From NCBI RefSeq assembly GCF_900312975.1, contig NZ_LT990039.1, positions 744,001-808,000 of the forward strand: DNA of 64,000 bases, in the 5' to 3' direction. The position numbers and the translations under genes are program-made. The stretch is from Massilistercora timonensis. Lineage in GTDB: Bacteria; Bacillota; Clostridia; Lachnospirales; Lachnospiraceae. The notes under the pieces are model-generated. The model was given only the letters and a program-made list of their open reading frames with translations. It was not told the DNA's origin and did no database searches. Shown piece by piece: positions 22,006 to 30,639 of the stretch. Position 1 is the first letter of the stretch; each line of letters begins with the position of its first letter.

Positions 22006-22037
22006 AAAAAGCGCCCAGTAGAAAATACTGAGCGCTT
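22006..22037 (-). terminator. Second intrinsic terminator upstream of parA
   Basis: AAGCGC-C-CAGTA (22009-22020) pairs with TACTG-A-GCGCTT (22026-22037) around GAAAA, followed by T5 on the minus strand. With the one at 21935-21974 it insulates or attenuates parAB from transcription coming through rpsI. Confidence 0.7.
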
Positions 22038-22071
22038 GGCGATTAGATTTATTCTCTTTTGTTCAAATTAG

Positions 22072-22268
22072 GTCAAATTCAGACAAACCGTTTTCACGAA
22101 AAAGGTCTCTTGGAGATGTATAAATAAACATCCCCTTGGCATCCCAAAATCGCGTCTCGGTTGTCCTATTTTTTAACCCATAAGCCCTCTTTTTGGGGTG
22201 GTTGTCCACCATTTAACCCATAGAAAACGGGTTAAAAGAGGCTTCGTTCTGTCAAATTGCGTCAAACC
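22072..22268. repeat. Direct and inverted repeats at the rpsI-side end of the conjugative element
   Basis: GTCAAATT-4-CAAACC occurs at 22072-22089 and 22251-22268. TTTAACCCATA occurs at 22172-22182 and 22212-22222, with an inverted GGGTTAAA at 22229-22236. There is no gene from 21,953 to 22,332. Clustered repeats at an element end suggest binding sites for the integrase or excision factor. The actual attachment site, expected within or just after the rpsI 3' end, cannot be fixed without the other end. Confidence 0.45.
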
Positions 22269-22280
22269 ATTTGAAAAGGA

Positions 22281-22313
22281 AAAACCCCGGAAACCGCGTA
22301 GTTCCGGGGTTTT
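22281..22313. terminator. Bidirectional terminator after rpsI
   Basis: AAAACCCCGGAA (22281-22292) pairs perfectly with TTCCGGGGTTTT (22302-22313), with A and T runs at both edges. It ends the rplM-rpsI transcript. Confidence 0.85.
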
Positions 22314-22332
22314 TGACCACTTTTGATAAAGT

Positions 22333-22731
22333 TTAGCGCTTGCTGAACTGCGGAGCGCGACGGGCAGCCTTGAGGCCGTATTTCTTACGCTCTTTCATTC
22401 TCGGATCACGAGTCAGGAATCCTGCTTTCTTAAGGATCGGTCTGTAATCAGCGTCCGCCTCAAGAAGCGCTCTTGCGATACCGTGACGGATCGCTCCTGC
22501 CTGTCCGGTGTAACCGCCGCCCTTTACGTTGACGATCACATCAAACTTTCCGTCTGTCTCGGTAGCTACCAGCGGCTGACGAACAACCACCTTCAGGGTC
22601 TCCAGACCAAGATACTCGTCGATGTCTCTCTTATTTATGGTAATATTGCCTGTACCTGGTACCAAATATACTCTTGCAACTGATTTTTTTCTTCTTCCTG
22701 TTCCGTAGAATTTTGCTTTTGCCACTGTCAT
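22333..22731 (-). CDS. rpsI: 30S ribosomal protein S9
   Basis: This is a 132-residue protein with the S9 pattern: [47 protein letters not shown] and the universal C-terminus [17 protein letters not shown], whose tail reaches the ribosomal P site. It lies 22 bases after rplM in the usual L13-S9 operon. The 3' end abuts the conjugative element. The reading frame is intact, consistent with integration that preserves the gene end. Confidence 0.98.
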   Translation of the reverse strand: MTVAKAKFYGTGRRKKSVARVYLVPGTGNITINKRDIDEYLGLETLKVVVRQPLVATETDGKFDVIVNVKGGGYTGQAGAIRHGIARALLEADADYRPILKKAGFLTRDPRMKERKKYGLKAARRAPQFSKR

Positions 22732-22753
22732 ATCCTCCTTTCAAAACCTTTCC

Positions 22754-23182
22754 TTAAAACTTCAGCTCTTCCGGCTTCTGAGCCTGCTGCTCATGCTCTG
22801 GGCCGGCGTATACACGGAGCTTCTTGATCATAGATCTTCCTAAAGGTCCCTTCGGAAGCATACCCTTCACGGCAAGCTCGATCACCTTCTCCGGCTTCTT
22901 TGCCATCATCTCAGCCAGTGTGGTCTCTCTCATTCCTCCAACATAATCGGAGTGATTGTAATAGATCTTCTGATCCATCTTCTTACCGGTAACTTTTACG
23001 TCTTTCGCGTTTACTACGATCACATAGTCGCCGGTGTCAATATGGGGAGTGAACTCCGGCTTGTTCTTGCCTCTTAAAACCTTGGCTACTTCAGAAGCCA
23101 GGCGGCCTAATGTATATCCTGTAGCATCAACTACATACCATTTTCTCTCGATCTTATCTGGATTCGCCATATAAGTGTTCAT
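22754..23182 (-). CDS. rplM: 50S ribosomal protein L13
   Basis: This is a 142-residue protein with [45 protein letters not shown] and [31 protein letters not shown], all typical L13 blocks. It binds 23S rRNA early in assembly. AGGAGG precedes the ATG at 23182. It is the first gene of the rplM-rpsI operon, behind a consensus promoter and a leader of about 100 bases that could hold the autoregulatory L13 leader known in Firmicutes. I could not confirm that fold. Confidence 0.98.
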   Translation of the reverse strand: MNTYMANPDKIERKWYVVDATGYTLGRLASEVAKVLRGKNKPEFTPHIDTGDYVIVVNAKDVKVTGKKMDQKIYYNHSDYVGGMRETTLAEMMAKKPEKVIELAVKGMLPKGPLGRSMIKKLRVYAGPEHEQQAQKPEELKF

Positions 23183-23289
23183 TGGTTTACCTCCTGTAAA
23201 TCATTTCCTTTTTCATGATCAATTTATCGAAATCAACAAGACTCCGGGGCTATGGTTTCTTGCCGTTTCTCCTTTTGTCATACTGCATT

Positions 23290-23318
23290 ATTATATTATA
23301 CGGTTCCTTGCGTGTCAA
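23290..23318 (-). promoter_or_regulatory. Consensus promoter of rplM-rpsI
   Basis: TTGACA (23313-23318) and TATAAT (23290-23295) are separated by 17 bases on the minus strand, upstream of the L13 gene. Confidence 0.9.
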
Positions 23319-23421
23319 CTATTTTCCACGATTTTTTCCGGCTTTTTCATGGGAATCTTCTATACTTTCCTGCTGACAAGGTGGTATAATGATCCTACTG
23401 ATTTTTACGGAGGTTTCAACC

Positions 23422-24780
23422 ATGCGAAAAACCATAGATCTGCTCCATGGGCCAGTACTCTCTTCCCTGACCCGGCTGGCCATTCCCATCATGGCCACTT
23501 CTCTCATTCAGATGGCTTACAATCTTACCGATATGATCTGGATCGGGCGTGTGGGCAGCAACGCCGTGGCGGCGGTGGGCGCCGCCGGAATGTATATGTG
23601 GCTCTCCAACGGACTGGTAGCTCTGGCCCGGATGGGCGGACAGGTCAACGTAGGATACGCCCTTGGCGCAGGCCAGAAAGAAACTGCCGGGGAATCGGCC
23701 TCCGGAGCTCTCTGGCTCTGTGTCCTGATGGGCGTGCTCTACGGACTTGGCTGCGCCCTTTTTGCCGGTCCGCTGATCGGCTTCTTCCATCTGAACAGCC
23801 CTGTAGTCATCGCCGATGCCCGGATCTATCTGCAGATCACCTGCGGTCTGGTTCTCTTTTCCTTCCTGAACCAGACTTTTACCGGACTTTTTACTGCCAT
23901 CGGCAACAGTCGGGCGGCCTTTTTATCCACCGCTTCCGGACTGCTGATTAATTTTGTCCTGGATCCGGTCCTGATCTTCGGCCTGGGGCCCTTTCCCCGG
24001 ATGGGCGTTATGGGCGCCGCCGTGGCCACTGTATTCGCCCAGTCCATTGTCACCCTCATGTTCCTGGTATTCGCGCTGAGAGACTCTGTCCTTTTCCCTT
24101 ATGTGCACTGGAAATGGATTCCCAGACTGGAAGCGGTCCGCTCCATTGTACGGATCGGCCTTCCCACCTGTATACAGAACATGCTCTTTACCGGGATCTC
24201 CATGATCATCGCCCGCCTGGTGGCCGGATACGGAGACGGAGCCGTAGCGATACAAAAGGTAGGCTCTCAGATCGAGTCCATCTCCTGGATGACCGCCGAC
24301 GGATTCTCCGCAGCCGTAAATTCTTTTATCGCCCAGAATCATGGCGCCGGGAACCGGCAGCGGATCCGGAAAGGATACCAAAGCGCCATGGGCATTGTCC
24401 TTGTCTGGGGAGTCTTCTGTACCCTGCTTCTGATCTTCTGCCCGGCGCCCATCTTCCGGATCTTTATCACAGAGCCGGAACTATTGCCCATGGGAGTAGA
24501 TTACCTGGTCATCCTGGGCTTTTCTCAGCTCTTCATGAGCGTGGAGCTGACCACGGCCGGCGCCTTCTCCGGGTTTGGCCGGACACTGCCGCCCTCGGTC
24601 ACAAGTATTGTATTTACCGCCCTGCGGATCCCCATGGCCCTTGTCCTTACCAAAACCGCCCTGGAGCTCAACGGGATCTGGTGGAGCATCACCATTTCCA
24701 GCATTTTCAAGGGCGTGCTTCTGTTTACCTGGTTTCTCTTTTTCCTGCGCCGGGCGACCCGGACAGAGCAGGCAGAATAG
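23422..24780 (+). CDS. MATE-family multidrug/cation exporter
   Basis: This is a 452-residue membrane protein with about 12 helices in two related halves, starting RKTIDLLHGPVLSSLTRLAIPIMATSL. The first half contains NLTDMIWIGRVGSNAVAAVGAAG, and the second half starts near PRLEAVRSIVRIGLPTCIQNML. MATE exporters use Na+ or H+ to expel drugs or metabolites. ATG at 23422 follows ACGGAGG. The gene stands alone between rplM (divergent) and a convergent lipoprotein gene, ending in a shared terminator. TATAAT at 23383-23388 is a likely -10. Confidence 0.93.
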   Translation: MRKTIDLLHGPVLSSLTRLAIPIMATSLIQMAYNLTDMIWIGRVGSNAVAAVGAAGMYMWLSNGLVALARMGGQVNVGYALGAGQKETAGESASGALWLCVLMGVLYGLGCALFAGPLIGFFHLNSPVVIADARIYLQITCGLVLFSFLNQTFTGLFTAIGNSRAAFLSTASGLLINFVLDPVLIFGLGPFPRMGVMGAAVATVFAQSIVTLMFLVFALRDSVLFPYVHWKWIPRLEAVRSIVRIGLPTCIQNMLFTGISMIIARLVAGYGDGAVAIQKVGSQIESISWMTADGFSAAVNSFIAQNHGAGNRQRIRKGYQSAMGIVLVWGVFCTLLLIFCPAPIFRIFITEPELLPMGVDYLVILGFSQLFMSVELTTAGAFSGFGRTLPPSVTSIVFTALRIPMALVLTKTALELNGIWWSITISSIFKGVLLFTWFLFFLRRATRTEQAE

Positions 24781-24784
24781 CCAC

Positions 24785-24822
24785 AAAAAAACACTGCGGA
24801 AACAATTGTCCGCAGTGTTTTT
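24785..24822. terminator. Bidirectional terminator between the MATE and lipoprotein genes
   Basis: AAAAACACTGCGGA pairs with TCCGCAGTGTTTTT around an 8-base loop. It lies between two convergent genes. Confidence 0.9.
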
Positions 24823-24831
24823 ATATTCCTT

Positions 24832-25296
24832 CTACTCCTCGACGGTCCAGCCGCTGGCTTCCAGGCTTTCTCTTGTCTGTTCCAGGGAGATCTCGCTGAC
24901 GTCATCTCCATCTACCGGAAGCAGTCCCTGCTCAATCACCGCTTTCAGCACCTCTTCGTCCGCCACCGGGATGGTGATCACTTCGCGGATCTCTCCGTCC
25001 CCCTCTTCCGTAGTGTACTCGGTACCTTCAATGGCTTCATATGCCGCGGCCGCCTCTTCGATAGCCGCGCGAAGCTGCTGGATCTGATCCTCGGTAAATC
25101 CTTCCGTACTTACCACCGTCTCCTGCTCTACATTAGTAACTGTGTCGCCCTTGGCGTCCATACGCATGGTAAAGGTCATGCCGCTTTGCTCCATGGTGCA
25201 CACCAGAGCGTCTTCCACTTCCTCTTCGCCGCCGCATGCGGAAAGTCCCAGCACAACACATACAGCCAACATCAAGCTCAGAATCTTTTTCTTCAT
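24832..25296 (-). CDS. YehR/DUF1307-like lipoprotein
   Basis: This is a 154-residue precursor with a lipoprotein signal (MKKKILSLMLAVCVVLGLSAC, lipidated cysteine at 21). The mature part is a small acidic domain (ALVCTMEQSGMTFTMRMDAKGD, TTVVSTEGFTEDQIQQL-like segments) that resembles the YehR/DUF1307 lipoproteins of unknown function. The protein would be anchored on the outer face of the membrane. It has its own promoter (TGGACA-17-TATAAT). GGGAGGG precedes the start. Confidence 0.72.
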   Translation of the reverse strand: MKKKILSLMLAVCVVLGLSACGGEEEVEDALVCTMEQSGMTFTMRMDAKGDTVTNVEQETVVSTEGFTEDQIQQLRAAIEEAAAAYEAIEGTEYTTEEGDGEIREVITIPVADEEVLKAVIEQGLLPVDGDDVSEISLEQTRESLEASGWTVEE

Positions 25297-25331
25297 TTCT
25301 TAAGCCCTCCCTCTTAAATTTTGATAGTCTC

Positions 25332-25360
25332 ATTATACTCCCGTGGAAGCGGCTTGTCCA
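25332..25360 (-). promoter_or_regulatory. Promoter of the lipoprotein gene
   Basis: TGGACA (25355-25360) and TATAAT (25332-25337) are separated by 17 bases on the minus strand, 36 bases above the start codon. Confidence 0.75.
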
Positions 25361-25369
25361 TGAAAAGTG

Positions 25370-25398
25370 TGTTAAACTCCGGGATTTTCTGATATAAT
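25370..25398 (+). promoter_or_regulatory. Promoter of the GH13 glycosidase gene
   Basis: TATAAT (25393-25398) with TGTTAA/GTTAAA about 17 bases upstream, 35 bases before the ATG at 25434. It is divergent from the lipoprotein promoter. Confidence 0.6.
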
Positions 25399-25433
25399 AG
25401 CTCTATCCTGTTATTTAAGAGAGGTTACAAAAT

Positions 25434-26741
25434 ATGTGGGCTTACAACAGTATCTTTTATCAGATCTATCCCCTCGGGTTCTGCGGCGCGCCGACTCACA
25501 ACGACGGACAGTGCCTTCCCCGGATCCGGTGTCTTGCGTCCTGGGCAGACTACCTTCGGGACCTTGGCGTCGACGCCGTTCTCCTGAACCCGGTTTTCGA
25601 ATCCGACAATCACGGGTATGACACCCGGGACTTCCGCAAGATCGACTGCCGTCTGGGCTCCAATGACGATTTCGCCGACGTTTGCAAGACTCTCCATGAG
25701 CACGGTGTCAAGATCGTGCTGGACGGCGTTTTCAATCATGTAGGAAGAGGTTTCTGGGCCTTCCGGGATGTGCAGGAGAAGAAATGGGATTCCCCTTATA
25801 AGGACTGGTTCTGCATTAATTTCGACGGGAACAGCGGCTACAACGACGGCTTCTGGTACGAAGGCTGGGAGGGCCACTATGAACTGGTGAAGCTGAATCT
25901 TCGCAACCCGGCAGTGGTGGACTACCTGCTTGACTGTGTCCGGTTCTGGGTGGAAACTTTTGATACCGACGGCCTGCGGCTGGATGTGGCTTACAGCCTG
26001 GACCGGGATTTCATGAAACGGCTGCGCGCATTTACCGGCAGCCTGAAAGAAGAATTTGTACTGATCGGAGAAGTATTATTCGGTGACTATAACCAGATCG
26101 TCAACGACGACATGCTTCACAGCTGTACCAACTACGAGTGCTACAAAGGGCTCTACTCCAGCTTCAATTCCATGAACCTGTTCGAGATCGCCCATTCCCT
26201 GCACCGTCAGTTCGGAGCGGACCCCTGGTGCATTTACCGGGGTAAACATCTGATGACCTTTGCGGACAACCATGATGTGACAAGGCTGGCCAGCATTCTT
26301 ACCAACAAGGCGCACATTCCTCTGGCCTACGGCCTTCTCTTTGGAATGCCCGGGATCCCCTGTCTGTATTACGGCAGCGAGTGGGGAGAACCCGGGGAAA
26401 AGGCGCCGGACAACGACTATGCCCTGCGCCCCCATTTTGAAGCGCCAAAACCAAACGATCTGACCGATTTCATCCGAAAACTGATCCAGATCCGACATGG
26501 CAGCGACGCCCTGTGCAACGGCTCCTACCGCAACGTGGTGATCACCAACCACCAGCTGATCTTTGAACGGGCAACTGAAAAGGAGCGGATCCTGGTAGCG
26601 GTAAACGCCGCAGATGCGCCCTATACCGCATCCTGCGGAGATCTTAACGGAACCGCTACAGAACTGCTCAGTGGTCGAAAACTAGATATAGCGGGAAATC
26701 TGGAGCTTCCAGCTTACAGCATACAATATCTGGTCCTGTAG
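25434..26741 (+). CDS. GH13 alpha-amylase-family glycosidase, intracellular
   Basis: This is a 435-residue TIM-barrel enzyme. The family motifs are VLDGVFNHVGRG (region I), GLRLDVAYSL (region II, nucleophile aspartate), LIGEVLFGD (region III, acid/base glutamate) and FADNHDVTR (region IV, transition-state aspartate). There is no signal peptide, so it acts in the cytoplasm, probably on maltodextrins or cyclodextrins taken up by transport. The length is short for a neopullulanase and lacks an N-terminal starch-binding domain. No sugar transporter is next to it, so the exact substrate is open. Confidence 0.9.
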   Translation: MWAYNSIFYQIYPLGFCGAPTHNDGQCLPRIRCLASWADYLRDLGVDAVLLNPVFESDNHGYDTRDFRKIDCRLGSNDDFADVCKTLHEHGVKIVLDGVFNHVGRGFWAFRDVQEKKWDSPYKDWFCINFDGNSGYNDGFWYEGWEGHYELVKLNLRNPAVVDYLLDCVRFWVETFDTDGLRLDVAYSLDRDFMKRLRAFTGSLKEEFVLIGEVLFGDYNQIVNDDMLHSCTNYECYKGLYSSFNSMNLFEIAHSLHRQFGADPWCIYRGKHLMTFADNHDVTRLASILTNKAHIPLAYGLLFGMPGIPCLYYGSEWGEPGEKAPDNDYALRPHFEAPKPNDLTDFIRKLIQIRHGSDALCNGSYRNVVITNHQLIFERATEKERILVAVNAADAPYTASCGDLNGTATELLSGRKLDIAGNLELPAYSIQYLVL

Positions 26742-26761
26742 TTCATTTTGGTACACCCCTG

Positions 26762-26814
26762 AAGTCAATTTAGGACGTAGCCTTTTTAAAAAAGGCTACG
26801 TCCTAAATTGACTT
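26762..26814. repeat. Perfect 53-bp palindrome (26-bp arms)
   Basis: The arms run 26762-26787 and 26789-26814 with one base between, and the core is TTTAGGACGTAGCC. It lies between convergent genes and would act as a bidirectional terminator. The sequence CATTTTGGTACACCC just upstream and the core recur near 38,521-38,611, so this is a dispersed repeat rather than a one-off terminator. Confidence 0.85.
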
Positions 26815-26821
26815 AAAAATA

Positions 26822-27331
26822 TTATTTTCTCACCAGGGCCTTCTCAATTTCCGCAATGTACATGGTGTGATAATCTTTGGTAGGATACCATTTTTCATCG
26901 CATTCTTTCTCGATGAAGCACTCTGGCTTCATCTCCTGAGCGTACAGCTTCCTGCACACCAGGATCATCTCTGCCTCTTCCACCCCGGTGGTGCCGTCCA
27001 CATAGAAGGGATGGAGTCCGGCTTCTTTCCATTTGTCTTCCACATTTTTCCCGGAGACAGAACCGCACACGTTCAGCGCCTTGCGGTGTTCTTCCGGCAG
27101 GAAGGACAGGGTAAATCTTTCTTCCCGGTCCACGAATTCCTTGGTGTAACGCTGCGGACGGATATAGGCGGTTGCCACTTCTTTCCCCCACATAATGCCA
27201 ACGCCGCCCCAGCTCGCCGTCATGGTATTGGACTTTTCCTCGTTCCCGGCTGTGATCAGCATCCACTGTTTGCTGATCTTATCAAATGGATTAAACTCCA
27301 AGCTGTGAATATCTGTTTCCTGAAATCCCAT
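26822..27331 (-). CDS. Flavin reductase-like (FMN-binding split barrel) protein
   Basis: This is a 169-residue protein with WMLITAGNEEKSNTMTASWGGVGIMWG, the flavin-binding front of the flavin reductase-like domain, followed by YIRPQRYTKEFVDREERFTLSF and HRKALNVCGSVSGKNVEDKW. Proteins of this group bind FMN and reduce it or other substrates with NAD(P)H. The natural substrate is not clear. AGGAGG precedes the start at 27331. It is a single gene flanked by terminator-like palindromes. Confidence 0.88.
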   Translation of the reverse strand: MGFQETDIHSLEFNPFDKISKQWMLITAGNEEKSNTMTASWGGVGIMWGKEVATAYIRPQRYTKEFVDREERFTLSFLPEEHRKALNVCGSVSGKNVEDKWKEAGLHPFYVDGTTGVEEAEMILVCRKLYAQEMKPECFIEKECDEKWYPTKDYHTMYIAEIEKALVRK

Positions 27332-27392
27332 TTTTCATTTCCTCCTTATCTATAAACTTCTGATTATACTCTAATACAGATCCTGCGCCCTG

Positions 27393-28232
27393 TCAAAAAT
27401 CCTTTTTCTCAAAATGCTGATAATCCTTGGAACTGATCCAGTCCCCGCCCCAGGTAAATCCATAGCTGGAAAACACCTTATACGCCTGGTCCTCATGGGT
27501 GATCATATGGGGAAGTCCTGCGTCCCGGTCCAGATATTTCTCCATATCCTTATAGTACTTCGCGATCTCTCCGGCGGCATTGTACTGCACGTAGGGATTC
27601 TCTATAGGGTTCAGGTCAATGGCGTATCCTCTGGCGTGATTGGACAAATGATCCGTCCCCGGCACCACCCGGTAATTGAACGCGGAGGTATTGTTGTGCT
27701 CAATGGAATTAGTATCTGAGTCCACGCCGTTTCCCGTCCAGAATTTGTCAATGAGACGCATGGAGGCGATCTCATATTCCTTCTGGAACAGTTCCAGGAA
27801 GATCTTCCGGCAGTCCTCCGCGATCCGCCGGTTGACGATCAGCTCGCCCACCTGGATCTCGTGGTCATAGTTATAGTGCAGCACCTTCAGATAGCGAAGG
27901 TCCTCCAGGCCGATATGGTCGTTTTCCCGATAGGACTTCCCGTTGATCTCCTGGTAAACCTCATCGCTGATCCCGGCGATCTGAAAATACTTCTCCGGTT
28001 CGTTCAGGTCCAGCCAGGCCGCCGGGATCACCTCGCCGGCCTTCACGTAAGAGATCTCATCCAGATGAATGGAAAGGGAAAGGGACCGCCCCTCCCCGGC
28101 TTCCTGCTCTTTGGAGATCTTTCCATACGCCGCTCCGAAATGGCTGCAGCTGCACGCTCCTGTCAGCAGAAGAAGGGCAAGACACAAAGCCCCTGCCCTT
28201 CTCCATATTTTTTTCTTCCAGAGACCCTTCAT
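27393..28232 (-). CDS. M15-family peptidoglycan peptidase, probable lipoprotein
   Basis: This is a 279-residue precursor with a signal and lipobox-like segment (ALLLLTGACSC) and a C-terminal zinc-peptidase domain: SNHARGYAIDLNPIENPY carries the first histidine and aspartate, and WGGDW...DYQHFEK carries the last histidine, the M15C pattern of L-Ala-D-Glu or D,D-carboxypeptidases. It would trim peptidoglycan outside the membrane. Its ATG follows directly on the stop of the zinc-ribbon gene upstream (TAG-ATG), so they form one operon and it probably serves the envelope cluster. Confidence 0.87.
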   Translation of the reverse strand: MKGLWKKKIWRRAGALCLALLLLTGACSCSHFGAAYGKISKEQEAGEGRSLSLSIHLDEISYVKAGEVIPAAWLDLNEPEKYFQIAGISDEVYQEINGKSYRENDHIGLEDLRYLKVLHYNYDHEIQVGELIVNRRIAEDCRKIFLELFQKEYEIASMRLIDKFWTGNGVDSDTNSIEHNNTSAFNYRVVPGTDHLSNHARGYAIDLNPIENPYVQYNAAGEIAKYYKDMEKYLDRDAGLPHMITHEDQAYKVFSSYGFTWGGDWISSKDYQHFEKKDF

Positions 28233-29060
28233 CTAGTCTGCATCCTCCCCGTAGATCTCAACTTCCGCAATACAGGTATCATTCCAGACGTCGCTGCTTC
28301 CCCGGTAAACGCCTTCAATGGTAATGGTGATCTGGGATGTATCACAACCTTCTTCCACCGCTACCCATTGTTTGGTCTTCTCATCCGGGAACTCCACCAG
28401 CGTCTCCCTGCCGTTCATCGTGATCTTCAACGTCTCCGGCCGGTTATTCTGCCTGTAATAGTCGTCGGTTCTCCAGTTGCCCAGGTTGAACGCCAGATAG
28501 TTGACCTCATAAACCCGATCAAGATAGAAGGTCGCCTGCTCTCCGATCCCCGACCCGTCTACGCCTTCCTGCCAGGACGTCTCAAGATTTCCATCCAGCA
28601 TCATGGCCGGGCTGTTGTTATGCCCTTCCTGATCGATCACGGAAGTAGCGGAAGCGTTATTCACTGTCAGCTTGTAGCTGTCCCCCAGCGTTGCCGGCTG
28701 AGAGATCCGGTAAGCCGTCCAGTTTTCCTTCGCTTCCATCTCCTCCTGGGCTTTTCTTGCTTCTTCCTGTTCCTGCCGTTCTTTCTCTTCCTGCTCCTGC
28801 CGCTCTTTTTCTTCCTGTTCTTCCTGCTCCTGCTCTGCTTCCAGCTGTTCCTGCCGCAACTCTTCCTCTTTCTTCTCAGAGATCCGGTTATACGCCACGA
28901 ATCCGATCACCCCTGCCAGCAGAACTGCCACCAGCACCGCAATGACAATGATCAGCGGCGCCTTTGACTTTTTCTTCTCCGGCGGCGGCAGCGGCGCGCC
29001 GCAGTTCCCGCAGAACTGGGAACTCATTTCATTTTCATATCCGCAATTGGGACAACGCAT
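28233..29060 (-). CDS. Zinc-ribbon membrane protein with C-terminal discoidin-like domain
   Basis: This is a 275-residue protein. It has an N-terminal zinc ribbon (CPNCGYENEMSSQFCGNCG), one membrane helix (about 35-60), a Glu/Gln-rich coiled coil (about 65-110) and an outer domain ending the chain. The last part (LDGNLETSWQEGVDGSGIGEQ, VYEVNYLAFNLGNW) looks like the NPCBM/F5-8C jelly-roll family that binds sugars or cell-wall material. Topology puts the ribbon inside and the jelly roll outside. AGGAGG precedes the ATG at 29060. It heads the pair with the M15 peptidase. Confidence 0.78.
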   Translation of the reverse strand: MRCPNCGYENEMSSQFCGNCGAPLPPPEKKKSKAPLIIVIAVLVAVLLAGVIGFVAYNRISEKKEEELRQEQLEAEQEQEEQEEKERQEQEEKERQEQEEARKAQEEMEAKENWTAYRISQPATLGDSYKLTVNNASATSVIDQEGHNNSPAMMLDGNLETSWQEGVDGSGIGEQATFYLDRVYEVNYLAFNLGNWRTDDYYRQNNRPETLKITMNGRETLVEFPDEKTKQWVAVEEGCDTSQITITIEGVYRGSSDVWNDTCIAEVEIYGEDAD

Positions 29061-29164
29061 ACTTTTTCCTCCCTCTTTCTCTCTGGGTCCGTTCAATGCA
29101 AAAGCAGCCTGGAGAAACGGCTCCGACCAGGACCCGCCTCAGGCCGCATTTTTACAAAAAATTC

Positions 29165-29869
29165 TTACAGTTCTTCCGGATCAAGATACCATTTCCCGTC
29201 AATTTTCAATACCCGGACTGTTTCTCCCGGATCGGATTCCTCCTGCTTTGCGCCATTTACATACAGCTTGTAGGAGAACTCCACTTCTTTTCCTTCTTCA
29301 ATATCGCCCAGGAATCCCATGTAACTACTTTCCAGGTCTTCCAGTTCAGACTCTGTCATATCTCTGGCATTCCCGATCTCGTAATCTATCTCAATGTCAC
29401 CGGAATAATCATCCAGGGCGTTTTCAATTTCCTCGATGACCATTTCTTCCATATCCTCGCGGTCCATACCACTCCAGGACTCTGCCACATCCAGGTATTT
29501 CTCCGGGATCAGATCCAGCGCAGCTTCACCATCTCCCTCTTCCATCACTTTCACCAGGTTCTTGATAGGAGCCTCATAGTTGTCCCGGAAGAAGATCAGC
29601 TTTACTGCCACGATCACCAGGATCACTGCCAGCACGATAGCGCCGATGGCTACATAAGGCGGACGCTTCTTTGCCGTCGTCCCAGTCTGTCCGTAGCCGC
29701 CCTGGGCATAGCCTCCCTGGCTGTAGCTTCCCTGATTATAACTGTAATTCTGGCTATTTCCGCCGGGAGCCTGCGCCCCCTGGCCCTGAACAGGCTTGAT
29801 CGGAGCCCCGCATTTGGGACAGAACTTTCCGTCTCCTTTGATCTCATTTCCACAACGACTGCAAAACAT
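29165..29869 (-). CDS. Zinc-ribbon membrane protein with DUF4878-like outer domain
   Basis: This is a 234-residue protein. It has a zinc ribbon at the N-terminus (CSRCGNEIKGDGKFCPKCG), a Gln/Gly/Tyr-rich repeat linker (GSYSQGGYAQGGYGQTG), one membrane helix (about 73-93), then an acidic outer domain with YEAPIKNLVKVMEEGDGEAALDLI and a closing VRVLKIDGKWYL, the pattern of small lumazine-binding-like or DUF4878 domains. It lies in the envelope cluster, 26 bases after the YARHG gene. Its function is unknown. Confidence 0.75.
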   Translation of the reverse strand: MFCSRCGNEIKGDGKFCPKCGAPIKPVQGQGAQAPGGNSQNYSYNQGSYSQGGYAQGGYGQTGTTAKKRPPYVAIGAIVLAVILVIVAVKLIFFRDNYEAPIKNLVKVMEEGDGEAALDLIPEKYLDVAESWSGMDREDMEEMVIEEIENALDDYSGDIEIDYEIGNARDMTESELEDLESSYMGFLGDIEEGKEVEFSYKLYVNGAKQEESDPGETVRVLKIDGKWYLDPEEL

Positions 29870-29895
29870 AAATTTTCCCTCCTCTTAAGAATATT

Positions 29896-30606
29896 CTAAT
29901 TCGCATCTCCGATATATCCCTGGGTATCCAGTTCATGCTCTTTCACATTCAGGAACTCCGCATTCCGCCGTTCATATTCATTCAGCGTATAGGCATAATT
30001 GTCATCAAAATCTTTCGGATCGTAAAGCCCCTGATACCAAGATTTGGATTCAAAATAATCCATCAGTTCCTGGGACTGAAACCTTCGTCCGTGTCTGGCG
30101 TATATCTCGTTCTTCCCATAGTTGATCTCCTGAATAGTCAGACCTTCCACATCCGCATCGGTCAGATACCGGGAAGCGCTGTCCGGGAAAATGTAATCCC
30201 TGTCAGTTGCACCTGTGGTTGGGTCTTCTGCAGGGTCTTCTGCAGGCTCTTCTGTCTTCTCAGTCTCTCCGCCAACATCAGGCCTCTCATCTTCCAGTTT
30301 CTCGTCCGTCTCTTCCTGGCTCTCTTCCTGATCCTCCCGGAGTTCTTCTGTCACTTCCTGGTCGTTCTTTCCCTCCATATAGTGAAAAAGGAACAACCCT
30401 CCAAAGCCGGCCAGCGCTGCCACGATCAGGACCAGGAGAACAATGATCAACGCCATATGCTTTTTTCTCCCCGGCCCTTCTTCCGGCAGATCGTCATATC
30501 CTGGCGCTCCCATATCTCCAAGCTCTCTTAAAGGGCAACCGCACTCTCCGCAGAATGTATCTTCCCGTTCAACCGGCGCTCCACATCGTGGACATCTCAG
30601 ACTCAT
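29896..30606 (-). CDS. Zinc-ribbon membrane protein with YARHG domain
   Basis: This is a 236-residue protein. It has a zinc ribbon (CPRCGAPVEREDTFCGECG), one membrane helix (about 52-75), a long Glu/Asp/Thr-rich stalk (about 78-135) and a C-terminal YARHG domain: YGKNEIYARHGRRFQSQELMDYF, then SWYQGLYDPKDFDD and LNEYERRNAEFL. YARHG domains are extracellular and occur with peptidoglycan-related proteins. The inside-ribbon, outside-domain layout is shared with its neighbours, which suggests related sensors or adaptors. Confidence 0.85.
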   Translation of the reverse strand: MSLRCPRCGAPVEREDTFCGECGCPLRELGDMGAPGYDDLPEEGPGRKKHMALIIVLLVLIVAALAGFGGLFLFHYMEGKNDQEVTEELREDQEESQEETDEKLEDERPDVGGETEKTEEPAEDPAEDPTTGATDRDYIFPDSASRYLTDADVEGLTIQEINYGKNEIYARHGRRFQSQELMDYFESKSWYQGLYDPKDFDDNYAYTLNEYERRNAEFLNVKEHELDTQGYIGDAN

Positions 30607-30639
30607 CTTCTCTCCCCCCTGCTCACTTGTTTCTTTCTA

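Noticed and set aside
28740-28860. Repeated CTGTTCCTGCC / CTTCTTCCTG-like units
   Set aside because: They encode the Glu/Gln-rich coiled coil of the zinc-ribbon protein at 28233-29060 and need no other explanation.
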